Positions 10,966 to 22,992 are shown, counted from the stretch's first letter. The stretch is 64,000 nt of DNA from Phocoena phocoena (GCF_963924675.1 NC_089220.1:113476697-113540696); one strand, 5' to 3'. The notes: generated by a model from the sequence alone, not told the origin. Program-made: numbers and translations.

Positions 10966-11667
10966 ATATGTTGCTTGTCCATTCATCTGATGATGGGCAC
11001 TTAGGCTGCTTCCATGTCCTGGCTATTGTAAATAGAGCTGCAGTAAACATTTTGGTACATGACTCTTTTTGAATTATGGTTTTCTCAGGGTATATGAATG
11101 GAAAAGAAGATGTGGCACATATATACAATGGAATATTACTCAGCCATAAAAAGAAATGAAATTGAGCTATATGTAATGAGGTGGATGGACCTAGAGTCTG
11201 TCATACAGAGTGAAGTAAGTCAGAAAGAGAAGGACAAATACTGTATGCTAACACATATGTATGGAATTTAAGGAAAAAAATGTCAAGAAGAACCTAGGGG
11301 TAAGACAGGAATAAAGACACAGACCTACTAGAGAATGGACTTGAGGACATGGGGAGGGGGAAGGGTAAGCTGTGACAAAGCGAGAGAGTGGCATGGACAT
11401 ATATACACTACCAAACGTAAAATAGATAGCTAGTGGGAAGCAGCCGCATAGCACAGGGAGATCAGCTCGGTGCTTTGTGCCCACCTAGATGGGTGGGATA
11501 GGGAGGGTGGGAGGGAGGGAGACGCAAGAGGGAAGAGATATGGGAACATACGTATAACTGGTTCACTTTGTTATAAAGCAGAAACTAACACACCATTGTA
11601 AATCAATTATACTCCAATAAAGGTGTAAAAAAAAGTGTATATATATATATATATATATATTGCTTGT
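10966..11667 (+). mobile_element. Truncated L1 with 5' inversion (twin-priming product)
   Basis: Bases 10979-11094 are L1 ORF2 C-terminal sequence in - orientation. At 11095/11096 the sequence switches to + orientation and runs through the end of ORF2, the 3' UTR, a CAATAAAG signal near 11612 and an A/TA-rich tail. The flanks ATATGTTGCTTGT (10966-10978) and ATATATTGCTTGT (11655-11667) form a 13-bp target-site duplication with one mismatch, so both halves arrived in one event. The 3' UTR matches E1 and E2 closely, so it belongs to the same L1 lineage. Confidence 0.9.
11637..11660. repeat. (TA)12 microsatellite in the L1 tail
   Basis: An uninterrupted TA run grown from the poly(A) tail of the inverted L1. 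Its length is likely to vary between individuals. Confidence 0.95.
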
Positions 11668-12798
11668 ACATATAGTTGGAGCGTAGTGAGTCACTCTTAT
11701 CACTTAGGGAGTGGTGGGAACCCTTTTGAAATCCAAGTTCCCAGACATCAGCCAAGGACCAACCTTGCAATCAGGGCTTTCTAAGGAGAGTAATCTCAGT
11801 CTTCTGTGTTGTCTTATTTGCACATCCTCCATGTGGACCCTTGTGCTCTAGCATCTTAGCATCAATGACCTTATGTAGACATGTACGTATCCTCCTCGAT
11901 GTCCAAGTGAGGGGATGGCATGAGTCCCCCAATTATGTAAATCTTCCTACTCAAAAAGGAAAGAGGTGAAGGGTAATACTGTGAACAAGGAATGAAAGTT
12001 ATCACTTATGTCCTCTTCAAAAATTAGAAAATAGTGCATACATTTCGAGTTCTCACCCAGTTATTATCTGGGAGAAGAAAAAGAAGGGAAAGTAACCCAG
12101 AGTAGGTTGGAAATATCCACTGATTTCAGAACTTCATCCTTTTAACTAAGTGCCCAGTGTATCCCACCCCAGTTCTTGATGGAATGCCCCCTTTCTAAAA
12201 CTACCCCACAGTAAAGGGCTCAGTTCTGAGCTGTGAGGTCATGCTTATGACAGGTGGTCTGAATTAGGAGAAATGTTTTTGCAGCCTTCCAAATCTCCTC
12301 ACTGGTCACAATCCCTCCCTCAACACAACAGAGAAGAAGCTAAATGCAGCTACTTGTAGGTCGTAGCACTTGGTGCTGGAGCACTTAGTGAGGGGGAAGG
12401 AGCTCTGAGAGCACAGGGCAGGAGGCCACAGGGTTGAGGAAGCGAACAATTGAGCTGGGCTTTCAAGGATGGCCAAAAAAGGGATAAGAGCATTTGGGGC
12501 CAAGGAAGCAGCTTAGTCAAGGACAAAAAAGCAGGGTTGTTTCAGGATCTTGGGTGCTGCAATGCCTGCCAGGTGGTAGGGACCCTCCTTCCTTTCCCTC
12601 CCGCCTCCTTCTATCCACTTTAAATAATCCCGGTCTTAATGGGAAACTTATGCTTTAACATCTCAGAATACAGAATTATCACATGGTCTTGCTGGACTTT
12701 CATACATGAGATTGATGGGTGAGAAACATTTTAAACACAGTGAAAAATCAGAAAGCAGTTCTAATCAACTGGTTTAATTGGATGTTAAGCCTGCAAGA

Positions 12799-13020
12799 CA
12801 GTGTGGGACAGTGAGTTTGGGAGCTAAGTTGAGCTGGATACAAACCCCAGCTCCAACACCGGGAGCTGAGTGTCCTTGGACAAGTTACTTAACTCTTTGA
12901 GGATCATCTGTGAAGTGGGGAGAATAATAGTACCTGCTCCATAGGGTTGACATGAGGTTCAGATAAGGTCATGTGTAAAAGGAGCTTGGCATGTGCTGAC
13001 ACATTGTTAGTAAATAAACC
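12799..13020 (+). repeat. MIR SINE
   Basis: Near full-length MIR order: GACAGTGAGTTTGGGAGCTA at the head, then TGGACAAGTTACTTAACTCT, GTGAAGTGGGGAGAATAATA, CATAGGGTTGACATGAGG, and TTGTTAGTAAATAAA at the tail. Confidence 0.75.
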
Positions 13021-15174
13021 GTTTGGACCTGGATAAGTGAACATGGCTGAAGATAAGAATGGAGTAAGATGTCTGCATATCTGAACAGCTCCCAATTCCT
13101 AAGGGCTGAGTCATGGAACTGTGGATGAAACGGTCAGACTTGCTCAGCGTCCCCTTTTGTCCTTTGGGTTAGCTGTGGTTGAGAGTCCTTTCCCTTTGCC
13201 CAAGAATAAAACAAGATTGCTGAGAGACCCAGCATTTTCGCTGTGATGTGGCTTTCAATGTAATCACCCTTGGGTCATGTTTAAAGTGATAAAAGTCAGA
13301 CTATAGATAACTTCATGCCAATGAAGCCTTTATACCCTCAAATGTGCATATTTAATAGTAAGCCCTACCTTGTGATGTCATCTGGGAATTTTAAGCATGC
13401 TAGTTTGTCTTTAGGATTGTTCAGTTCATATAAGATGTCCTCTATGAAATAGTACTTCAGTATCAGTAAAAATGCAGCACTAATGATCCCTGAATGTAGA
13501 CTTTAAAAATAAGGAAGGTTTTATTTTTCCTTGCCTACGATGTGTATGAGGAAGTGAAGGTGATACACTCCAGTAAAAATAAAGAATCTGTGGTCTTTTA
13601 GAGCAAGCATCATCTTAGATGTCTAATAGTACAACAGTCCAAGTGACTCACTATTGCGGGTTTTTGCTTGGAGTCCATAAGCGCAGCACTGACATTGACT
13701 GAGTGGGGTCAGGGACGCTGAAAGTAGAGCAAGCTCTGAGCCTAAGCTCAAAGTCCAGCGGGAGAGAGAGACTCATAAATAGGTTATAACAGGCGCAGGG
13801 CACAGGCACCACTCTACACGCTGTGTAGGCACTTTGAAATCTCCAGGTAGTGGAAATGAACCTGGCTTGGGTGGAGGCAGCAAAGGCCTCCTGCAGGCGA
13901 TCCAAAAGGGAGAGTTTTCTAGGGAGAGGGAGTGACAGGGATCTGAGAGCCCCTTTGCGCTCCCGTAAGGGCTGAGGATCAAGAAAGGGCGCTTGGAGGA
14001 CCTCTCAGTGGAATGAGATGCTTTTGCCATGAGCGGTGGCTTCACCTGCAAATATGTCTTCAGCAGTGAAGGGGCAACACAGGGGTGTCCATGGTTTATC
14101 CACAGCCCTGCACTTCCTCAGCTATGGCTAAAAATTATAAGTATTCAAGCAATCGAGGAAATAGATAAGTTTCTTCTTCATGGACTTTCATTGAAGGTTA
14201 AGACCTGGGAGCAAAAGAACTAGAGTCTTTATAGGGGTGACACAGGGGAAGGAGAAAACCAAACCACAATCCCTCCTGGTGCCCGTGGAGATGTAGTAAA
14301 AATACAGTTCTTTTCTACTAGCTGTTTCTGGGGTTTTGTATTATTTTTTGCAAAATACATGAACCAACCAAGACACCTTATGCCCTCTGTCCTGGAGACC
14401 TAGGTGTCTCCCTCCTGCCTTCTTCTCTTAAGCACTGAGTTCAGTGCTTCCTCCCTGGAGAGGGGACTGACGCACAGGCTCCTTCTGGATCAGGGAGGCT
14501 GGAGGGAGTCACCAGGTGCAAGGTGGGGGCAAGCTTTCGAGTTTTTAAAGGGCTTTGCTGCCAAAGGAAAAACGATCCTGAACTCAGACTGAGTGCACTT
14601 AACATTTCAAGGGGAAAAACCTCTGGGGCTAAAAAGCAGCTTTTAGCAAACAACGGCTGTGATGAGTTCTGGTATCAATGAGTCTCCAGTAAATTTCCCT
14701 GGGGTGGGACTGACTTCTGACAATAGATTTATCCATGTGGACTTGTTTCTGGCTCAAAGTAAGTGAAAATGAAGGGAAGATATTGGACAAATCTCAAATA
14801 TAGCTAAGGTCTCTTAAGGCAGATTCTAATTCTATCCCATTCCTAGTCTCATATGAAATGAGAGGAGCTGACAAACAAATTCCTGCGTGCAATTTATGGA
14901 GAAACTTAGCAAATGGGCCACGTCAAGAAGTCAGTGCAGTTCTGTAAGGTGTAAAACATGACAGGACCTGTGGGACCGGTTAGCGGATGGACAGGTCATC
15001 TAACTAGAGGGCTCAACGTAGGTTTCTCCTATCGTGAGCTTGTCACCAACCTCCTTATCTGGCAAATATATGCCAGTGTCAGTGCTTTTGGCCTTATTCT
15101 GCTTTCCATCTTCTCAGACCACTGGGAATTTTCCATAGAAATTTCTCTTACTGACTTTCACATGTATATGAAAA

Positions 15175-15330
15175 GTGGCCTTACATATATATATATGAAA
15201 TATGTATATGAATATTTTGTGAACATATACATATTAAATATGTTAAACATGTAAATATTAAATATTCAAATAAATTTCATATAGATATATTTCAGATGTA
15301 TGACTCATACACATATATATGAATTGTTCA
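15175..15330. repeat. AT-rich low-complexity tract
   Basis: Interrupted TATATA, TATGTATATGAA and TTAAATAT motifs over about 155 bp. I see no gene or repeat family, only simple AT-rich DNA. Confidence 0.8.
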
Positions 15331-16204
15331 CAACTGTCACTTTTCATGATTATAAAAAGTAGTACAAACAGGAAGAAATATCACAGTGGGGGAGAGAGAT
15401 ATATCCTAGTCTCTCTCCCAAGGTATAATCACAGTCAATCATTTAAAAGTTTTACTCTCATTCTCTCCATAAGTCTAAATAGTGTACCAACATCTCTGCT
15501 TCTTGATATATCAACTTAAAATTTTCTCTGACTCCTTAATCTGAAAGATGAAGAAATGATTTTCTTTCCTCGCACTCTGCTGATCTCTGCTAGCCACATT
15601 TTATTTTCAGATATATTTTTATTATATATAGTATATTAACAGTTTTTATTGTCTTGATTTATCAATATTAGGAAGGATCGATCCCCTCCTTATTTTGCAA
15701 GGTTAGAAGTGTAGTGCCCAGACAGTTCACCAGGTTCTTCTCATTGCATTATGTGTTTTGGTTTACGTTTTATTTGTTGTTGGGCTTTTTCATTTTTGTT
15801 TATTTTGTTTTGTTTGTTTTTTACCTTGGCCTGTGAAATCCCTGCGAGAGACTATTATGAGGGATTTTTCTCTGTATCCTCAATGCTTGCAACACCTGAC
15901 ACATAGTAGGGGCACAGTGACTATTTGCCTTTGAAGGAATTTCACATCCTGTCTCAGCAGATAGCAGAGGGGAAGAAACCAGTTTTATTAATGTGATCCC
16001 CAAAGTAGCCACTGAGAAATTTATGCTCCCTGGGTGAGTAGGAGCTTTGGATTTAAGTTTACGTTTTGCGACATACTTCCTGGTTAGTTAGAAAAAAAGA
16101 TATTCTCTTTCAGACCTTCTTACAGGCATAGAGATACATTCATAATCTAAAGAGAGAGAAATAAACAAGCATTCCTGGGGTAAGCCTAGGTCTGTATAGA
16201 CGTG

Positions 16205-16582
16205 TGTACAGAGTATTTATTTATTTATTTTTATAAATTTATTTATTTTATTTATTTATTTTTGGCTGCGTTGGGTCTTCGTTGCTGCACATGGGCTTTC
16301 TCTAGTTGTGGTGAGCGGGAGCTACTCTTTGTTGCGGTGCATGGGCTTCTCATTGCGGTGGCTTCTCTTGTTGCCTGCCGAGCACAAGGCTCTAGGCACA
16401 CGGGCTTCAGTAGTTGTGGCACGCGGGCTCCAGAGTGCAGGCTCGGTAGTTGTGGCACACAGGCTTAGTTGCTCCGCGGCATGTGGGATCTTCCTGGACC
16501 AGGGCTCGAACCCGTGTCCCCTGCACTGGCAGGTGGGTTCTTAACCACTGTGCCACCTGGGAAGCCCTGTACAGAGTATTTA
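16205..16582 (-). mobile_element. CHR-type tRNA-derived SINE, long form, with 15-bp TSD
   Basis: Perfect 15-bp target-site duplications, TGTACAGAGTATTTA, at 16205-16219 and 16568-16582. Read on the - strand, the 16220-16567 body begins GGGCTTCCCAGGTGGCACAG with pol III A-box-like sequence. It has a B box (GGTTCGAGCCC) and ends in an AAATAAATAA tail. The ~348-bp body includes the long CHR tail unit with CCCAACGCAGCCAAAAATA. The tRNA-Glu-derived head and this tail are typical of cetartiodactyl CHR SINEs. Confidence 0.93.
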
Positions 16583-17114
16583 AAAAATAGGCTTCTCGCG
16601 GGTGAACGGATGGGCTTAGTTATAGTAATATCCTTTGGGTCTTTGATGTATTTATTGAATAAGAGAGAAACTCCTTTCTCTAGGAGAACAGTATGAACTT
16701 GGATAGGAAAAAAAAAAGCGTTTGAGAACTAAGAAAACCTCAGTTATTTGTTTTTTGTTTTTTAAATACAAAGCCTTTACCCAGCTCTTTTGGACAAACC
16801 AATTCACTGACTGTCTAGAGGGCCCTGGAAGTGGTAGGAGGTGGCAGAAGAGTTTTTGTGAGGTTGAGTTTGTTCCAAGTGACTTGAGAAAGCAGATATT
16901 AAACATATTTGAAAACTGTGCTGGATAACTTGTAAGAAATTGTGGTCCATGGTTATATGATTCTATATCATATAACAAGATGATGGGAAATGAAGCCCAT
17001 CTTCCATCTGTAGAAGAGAAAAGAAAGGAATGTTTGCTCAGAACACCTACCTGTCGGGCACCTAACAGCTTCTGGAACTGCTGGATTCATCTTTGATGTC
17101 TTCTTAGATTCCAA

Positions 17115-17310
17115 TTCAGCTAACATTTATTGAGCATTACTATAAGCTAGAAACTTTAATATATTACTAGTTTACTCCTCACAGAATTCCTGGGTTAGGG
17201 GGTGAGGGGAGTGGTGCAGGGCTTGTTACTGAAATGCAGTCATTTAGGTTTAGAAGAGCAAACTGCTTTGCCCAAGGTCACATAGCCACTTTCTCATGGC
17301 AGCGCAGGGA
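17115..17310 (-). repeat. MIR SINE fragment
   Basis: In reverse orientation: AACATTTATTGAGCATTACT, TTTACTCCTCACAGAATTCC, TGCCCAAGGTCACATAGCCA. This is the standard complement of MIR. Confidence 0.65.
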
Positions 17311-18423
17311 CATTTTCTAGATTTTTTTCTTTAGATTTTTTTTTCACTCTGGTGATGTTAAATACATCATGTGTTGCTATGGTAGCCGGTCTTTTGATTG
17401 AATCCAGAGCAATGCAAAGGCTAAAAACAAAAATGCATATTGGACCCAGGCAGACCCCAAGGTCATGTTCCTTGGTGTCATCTTCATCGGGGATGATACT
17501 CTTCAGTCTCCTGGGGAACTGAAAGTAATTAATTACTGAAAGTTAATTGTGTGATCACCGACAGCGGCCTCTTGAGCAGTGAAGTTACGTGCGGGCGGGC
17601 AGTTGTCATCTCAGATTAACCAGGGTCACTAGAAACATAGTCAGAGTTTCCATAATACTCTTTGTGACTCATAGCAACTCCAGGCAGTTGTCTAGATGGA
17701 ACTTTGGATAGGGCCTGAAGTGCTTTATCAGGATTCAGCTCATTATATTAAAGTAAATCTTTATTCTTCTTCCCATAAGAGACCAGTGGGAATATCCCTC
17801 CCTCTTTGTGGTGGAAAGGAGTCATGTGAAGGGAGGTTATCTCCCAGGGCCATTGCTTGGCTATAAAGCTCCCGGTCTTAGCTGGCCCCATCCTGAATGA
17901 GCCTGATCTCTATCTACATGGCTTTTCCCTTGTTTCAGTTTTCTGGCCTGAAGATTGTAAGAATCCGTGCCCATAGAAAGGATCAGCTGTCTGCAGGAAA
18001 TCTGCCCAAAGCCAGCTCACAGTGTAATATAGAGACAGTTACTGATAAGGTGAGGGTGACTGAGTCTATGGCATCAGGAAACAACCCACTTAAAGTATAA
18101 CAAATGTAAAATGATCTGTAACCTGGAAGTTTTAACTTCAGAGAGTCTGTTAAAATAAGAGGAGATCTTATACTGATAATAGTATAAGTACAAACAGATG
18201 TAATCTACAAAAGAGACCTGAAACAGAAATTCCCCAGCCCTCCTTGGTTTTCATCCTCAATCCACGGCTCCCTGATCCTTGTTGCTGGGGCCACTTCAGT
18301 AGGCCTCAGAGGCTGAATCTGAACTTGTTCTCCAGGACGTCTCCTGACAATAGGCAAGAAGAAGTTTACGGCCCTCTTGTCTGAGGGCCCATTGCAAATT
18401 AACTTTGCTATCCACACGTTCTT

Positions 18424-18645
18424 GAGGGGCACTGTGGCATAGTGGTTACTGTCGTGGGTTCTAGGTTCAAATCCTGACTCTCCCTGCGGCCTTGGGCAGC
18501 TCATTTAACTTTTCTTTGCCTTGGCTTCCTCATCTGTAAAATGGATATAACAGTGGTTGTGCGGATTAAATGAGCAAATATACATAAATCACATGAGGGA
18601 GTGGCTGACATTTAGTAAGTGTCAATAAAAGTTAGCTATTCTCGA
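18424..18645 (+). repeat. MIR SINE, near full length
   Basis: GCACTGTGGCATAGTGGTTA at the head, then GTTCAAATCCTGACTC, TTTAACTTTTCTTTGCCT, TCATCTGTAAAATGGATAT, and GTAAGTGTCAATAAAAG at the tail. Confidence 0.85.
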
Positions 18646-19382
18646 CACCATCATCATCATTATCACCCCAGGCATCTGTGTTCCTCACCTGTACCATAAT
18701 TCTGTCTCAGTAGCCCACTTCCATATCTGGACTCTATGAGGCTTGCACTTCTCTGGCCAGGTCTCTCTCCTCCCCAGGAAGTAGTGTCTTGCCTTTAACT
18801 GGCAGCTCACCTGGTGTCTTGTGGGTCCCTGCTCAGGGTCATGCACAGGGAGACCCCCATCTTCCAGAGCACCTTGTTATCTCCTGCTGCACCTTCCCAT
18901 GCTAGGTGCTCGCTGGATACCATGGTCAACCTCTGGGCTCAGCTGCCTCCTAGCAACTGCAGGTGGATTTACTGCTTCAGCACCTGACCCCTCACTGTGG
19001 GTCTGATGCCACGTTAAGCCCTCTGGCCTTAGGAGGTAACTGGGCCACGCTCAAATATAAAGAACTTGTTGATGGCCAGGGACAGGGTATCCTGAATGAC
19101 GCATCACAGGTAGCTAGTTGATCAGGCAGATGCTTATGGATGTAATAAGAGCAACAGTCATTAGCGTTAAAAACACTGATAAAAATGTTATCAGTGTTGA
19201 GCCCTTCCAGCTTTGCCTGGCTGTGTGTTTGGAAGGGCTCAATACAGATATATTTTTATTACATAAATGTCATATATTTATTGTAGAGAGAGTAGACAAT
19301 ACAAATAAACCAAAAGTTAATTGTAAAAAGAAAACTTCTATAACTCACCTTCCAGACGTAACACTTTTAGTCTCTCTCTCTT

Positions 19383-19404
19383 ACACACACACACCCCACA
19401 CACA
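19383..19404. repeat. Short interrupted (CA)n repeat
   Basis: ACACACACACACCCCACACACA; too short and interrupted to be of note. Confidence 0.85.
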
Positions 19405-19789
19405 TAATCACTTTTTTCACTTAATGGATTGTGGACTGCTTTCCATGGCATGAAATATGCATTTATATCATCAAATATCGAGCAATTCAAAGTGATTCTG
19501 AAGGTGTGTTGTTTCGTGGTCCAGCCCATTGGCACTATGTTACGGATGGGTAGAAAGAGGTTAAACAGACTGGCTAAGTTTTTGTGGCCCGCAGCTTCTA
19601 ATTCTGGTAATTGCCACTAGGTTAATTAGGGTGGCTTCTGGCTGGAGCCTCATTTAGAGCAGCTTGGCTTTACGTAGTTATTTGAGGAACGGGACCTTTG
19701 GCCCACTTGTTCTGGTCTCTTTCCATTACAAACACCTGCCACCCACCCAGCAGCGGATCTCGAGTTTCTAGTGATGGCCAGCGTGGGTG

Positions 19790-19890
19790 GTCAGCATTCT
19801 AGGCTCTGCCTCTGTGTCACCGTGGGACCTCTGGTAAGGTACCCCACTTCGCCACACCTCTGTTTCCTCATCTTTAAATTAAAGGGGTTG
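19790..19890 (+). repeat. MIR SINE fragment
   Basis: TCTAGGCTCTGCCTCTGTGT, then CTCTGTTTCCTCATCTTTAA, in MIR order. The head and tail are missing. Confidence 0.5.
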
Positions 19891-19998
19891 GATTTGCTTT
19901 TCTTCTGCTCTTACACTGTGATTTCATATTAAGCAATTTGACGTGTGATTGAGGCTTGGGAGTGGCTGTTAACTGCGGCTGCCTAGTCTGGTGCCAGG

Positions 19999-20625
19999 AT
20001 GGCTGCACCAGAGGGAGCACTCCGAGTGTATATTCCTGAGCCTCTTGCCCACCCTCCACTGGGGCGAAGCCCGAGAATCTGTATTTTTAACACACCCCTT
20101 AGTGATTCTTTCTCATCGCAAGGATGGTACTTACTCCCACGCTGCCCAGCTGATCCCATCCTAGTCGAACTTCGGTTCTGGCCAAAGGGTTGTAACAAGC
20201 ATCTTAGCTCCAAATCCTTCACGGAGGCAGCTGGTATTGCTGGAAGCCTACACGGTTCCGGCTTCAGGACCACCAGCAGCTTGGCTTCCAGACCCCTTGG
20301 AGACAGCCTTCCCCAGCCTGTCAGCTTCTCACCCATTGTCAGAGCTCAGCCGGCCCTGCCCATCCTTCCGGCCCGTTTTCCCCACCAGTTTCCACCACGT
20401 TCTGCTTCACATGGTTTCTTGCTCCATATGGTTTGGCTCAGGCTGCAGCAGGGTTATGACCACCCTGAGTGTTTGTCCCAGCAGCCTCTCCAAGTGCCCT
20501 TGATCAAGCAGGGGATGTTTTTCCTTCCACCTGGTTTCATTTCTCCCTCTGTTCCCTCATCTTCCACGAGACCTGATGTTTCTGATACATACAGTAGATT
20601 TCTTTCTAAATCCTTCAGGACGTGA
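19999..20625 (+). other. Intronic 208-codon open frame, probably chance
   Basis: A 627-bp open stretch in moderately GC-rich intron about 1.2 kb before exon B. The first 100 bp resemble a MER5-like fragment. The peptide is Pro/Ser/Leu-rich, with no domain, signal peptide or repeat that I recognise, and other frames on both strands are also open here. No promoter or splice sites are evident. I keep it on record only because of its length. Confidence 0.15.
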
Positions 20626-20832
20626 GCTATCATATTAGCAGTTTACTCCAGAGACTTCTATACAGAGCTTTTCATATTTAAGGGGCCAGATGCCTTTCCC
20701 GTCTGATTATTAAAACACCCCCTCACCACACACACACCTTACACTTAAGCAGAGTGTTGCTAGTTTTAAAAAGCTAGATCCTATCTTTAAAGGAGAGATT
20801 GTGATCTTATTTCACATTTTTCATTTATAAAT

Positions 20833-21068
20833 GGGACTTCCCTGGTGGCGCAGTGGTTAAGAATCCGCCTGCCAATGAAGGGGACACGGGTTCGAGCCCT
20901 GGTCCCGGAAGATCCCACATGCCGCGGAGCAACTAAGCCCGTGTGCCACAACTACTGAAGCCCTCACGCCTAGAGCCCGTGCTGTGCAACAAAAGAAGCC
21001 ACTGCATTGAGAAGCAAAAATAAATGAATTAATTTTTAAAAAAAGAGATATTTGTTAAGAAAAAAATA
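20833..21068 (+). mobile_element. CHR-type tRNA-derived SINE
   Basis: Begins GGGACTTCCCTGGTGGCGCA. It has the A-box region and a B box (GGTTCGAGCCC), then GATCCCACATGCCGCGGAGC, and ends in an A-rich AAAATAAATGAATT tail. The long-form tail unit is only partly present. No clear target-site duplication was found. Confidence 0.9.
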
Positions 21069-21099
21069 GAAAGAAAGAAAGAAACCATCATGCCAGATT

Positions 21100-21215
21100 T
21101 ACTGAATAATAATCCTTGGAGGAGGGATCCAGGAGTTTGCATCTCCCAGGAGCTCTCTGGGTGGTTCTTTTGCATGTCGAAGGCTAGGAGCTCTTGCTTT
21201 AGACGGTGGAGAGAA
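21100..21215 (+). repeat. MER5-like fragment
   Basis: GGATCCAGGAGTTTGCATCT followed by CCCAGGAGCTCTCTGGGTGG resembles the right half of MER5. It is weak and short. Confidence 0.4.
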
Positions 21216-21249
21216 TTTAGGCCAGAATTTAGACACGATGGGAGGACAC

Positions 21250-21480
21250 TGAGACAGAGCCTGGTGGGCACCAGACTTCTTGGGGTTCAATCCAGCCTCT
21301 GTCCTCACTGGCTGTGTGGCTGCTTCATGCCTCAGTTTGCTCACCTGTGAAAAAAAATCTAAAAATACCATATCAATCACATTGGTCATCGTGAAGATTA
21401 AGTTAGTTAATATGTGAAATATGCTTAAAATAGTGCCTGCACCTGGTAAGAGGGCTGTACATGTTTGCTGTGAATATTAT
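21250..21480 (+). repeat. MIR SINE
   Basis: CTTCTTGGGGTTCAATCCAG, then CTGTGTGGCTGCTTCATGCC, TCAGTTTGCTCACCTGTGAA, AGTGCCTGCACCTGGTAAGA in MIR order. It ends about 370 bp before exon B. Confidence 0.7.
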
Positions 21481-21584
21481 CCCACGCACAGGAATGGCAC
21501 GAACAAAGACAGACAGATGGAGATGGATGGCCTCTTTGAGGGAGGCGAGCAGACCACTTTGGCAGGAGCAGGTTTGGGTCCGTG

Positions 21585-21745
21585 GTTCTCAAATTATGGT
21601 ATGGAAAAACAACACGGGGAGCGTGTGAAAACTTTAGTGTCCTTCCAAAGTTTCTGATTTAGTAAACTTGGAATGAAGCCTTGGGGTCTGCATTTAAAAT
21701 TTTCGATACAGGTGATCAGCGCATTTGTAGAACCCCAGGTTTCGG
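21585..21745 (+). mobile_element. MER5-type hAT DNA transposon fragment
   Basis: GTGGTTCTCAAATTATGGTA at the left terminus, then GTTTCTGATTTAGTAAACTT, GGGGTCTGCATTTAAAATTT, and AGGTGATCAGCGCATTTGTA. It ends about 100 bp before exon B. Confidence 0.7.
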
Positions 21746-21848
21746 TGGAGGAGGACTGACATTTAACATTGGAGAGGTCTCCTGGGATTTGGCTGGGGCC
21801 ATGAAGAGATATGCACGCTAATTGCATGTTTAATATCTGCTTTATTAG

Positions 21849-21951
21849 GTGTGTCCAGAAAGCAGTAGAAGTATCTGGGAGGTACAATGTGCATCCTACA
21901 ACAACAAGCCGTTCATGGGCCGGTTTTATGAATGGGAACCGTTTGCAGAAG
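21849..21951 (+). CDS. THSD4: THSD4 (ADAMTSL6) internal coding exon B
   Basis: A 103-nt exon with 34 full codons plus the first base of the next codon. The acceptor is ctttattag at 21848, with a weak pyrimidine tract. The donor is GAAG|gtaag from 21952. It reads VCPESSRSIWEVQC, then ASYNNKPFMGRFYEWEPFAE. Exon A ends in phase 0 and this exon starts in phase 0, so the joined reading crosses CNTN-VCPES without a break. It carries two cysteines and the aromatic FYEWEPF segment typical of the cysteine-rich region after the first thrombospondin repeat in ADAMTS-like proteins. The outgoing phase is 1, so the following exon must supply two bases of a codon. That exon was not found in the remaining 42 kb. 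Codon 10 is TGG (Trp), where I recall Arg in relatives. Confidence 0.87.
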
Positions 21952-22992
21952 GTAAGAATAGCCCTAGCCCTGTCCACAGCAATTATTTTCTGTCTGTTCC
22001 CCAACCCTGTTGCCCTTTAGTTATTGCTGGAGGAATTGGTGTGATCCTGGCTAGAGTGACAGTGAGGGAGAAAGTGTGACCCCCAGGGCAAGGGGGAGCC
22101 GGTAGGGGTCTTTACCAAAGGTAGTGGAGCTCAGGTGACACCTGGACCATCAGTCAGATGGATGAGGCATTGGCTGAAACAAGCAGTGTCTGAGGCTGGC
22201 AGGATGAGTGAGACAGGACAGGATTTGTGGAATGGGTTAGAGCAAGAGTTTCAATCTAAGGTTGTGAGGAGTGAACAGGGATGGAGTTTCCCTTTTCCTT
22301 GGTTCCTGCTACAAGCACTGGTGTGGTGGCTTAAGAGAGCATGTAGAGTTGTAGGGTTGACAGTTGTTTGGCTTTTGTGCTGGGGGAGCCTTGAATGCTT
22401 TTTCCAAAGATGAATTGTGGTAGGTAGCCATTGCCCTTGGGACCAAGGTTCCTGCCTTTTCAAAATGATGGAAGATCTGATATTGGTAGAGCTTGTCAGT
22501 GCTGTTCTAGATCTTGGAGTCACTTTCCTTTGTTGAAGCACAGATGATAACATGGCTTTTGGGCTGAGAAGTGTTCAATTCTGAGATATATCTTCCCATC
22601 ACGGAGAAAGTAGGCTCCAAAGTGGTGCTGGGTCGAGCAAAACGTGTGGGGTTCAATACCGACAGCCATGCTGGCCAGAGGAGAAAGTGCAGCTGCCCTC
22701 AGTGTTCAGCTCAACGTCAGCCCAAGGCAGTGACTGGGGCAGCTGGGCTGGGCCACAACCCAGTGTGTGGAACACGGCTGTTATGTCCGAGCTCTGGAGA
22801 AATTGTCCTGGGGAGGGCTTGATAATGAGTTGTGCGGATTCCATTACAGAATCCATGTCCAAATGTGGAAGGTTGTGCCTAGATGCCAGCCCTTGAGGAG
22901 GAGAAGGCAGGATTGATGTCTGCTCTGAAATGGGACGCAGAATTATTCTTGTCTGTGCGTTTTTCTCCGAGAAGAGTCTGTAGCCTTGTTCG

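Larger units (their letters stand above)
8885..21848 (+). other. THSD4: THSD4 intron between exons A and B (12,964 bp, phase 0)
   Basis: The donor gtgagt at 8885-8890 and the acceptor ttattag at 21842-21848 are directly visible. Exon phases match on both sides. The intron holds an L1 with a 5' inversion, two CHR SINEs, several MIR fragments and AT-rich tracts. The stretches 11668-12798, 13021-15174, 15331-16204, 16583-17114, 17311-18423 and 18646-19790 contain nothing I can name beyond short simple repeats. No extra exon with convincing coding content was found. Confidence 0.85.

Noticed and set aside
16202..16544. Open frames over the SINE at 16.2 kb, and likewise at 43.8, 56.3, 59.3 and 61.5 kb
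   Set aside because: They lie inside CHR SINEs, which are non-coding; the same peptide words recur in each copy.
22135..22413. 92-codon + strand frame close after exon B
   Set aside because: It is not in the phase required after exon B, has no splice signals and no recognised domain.
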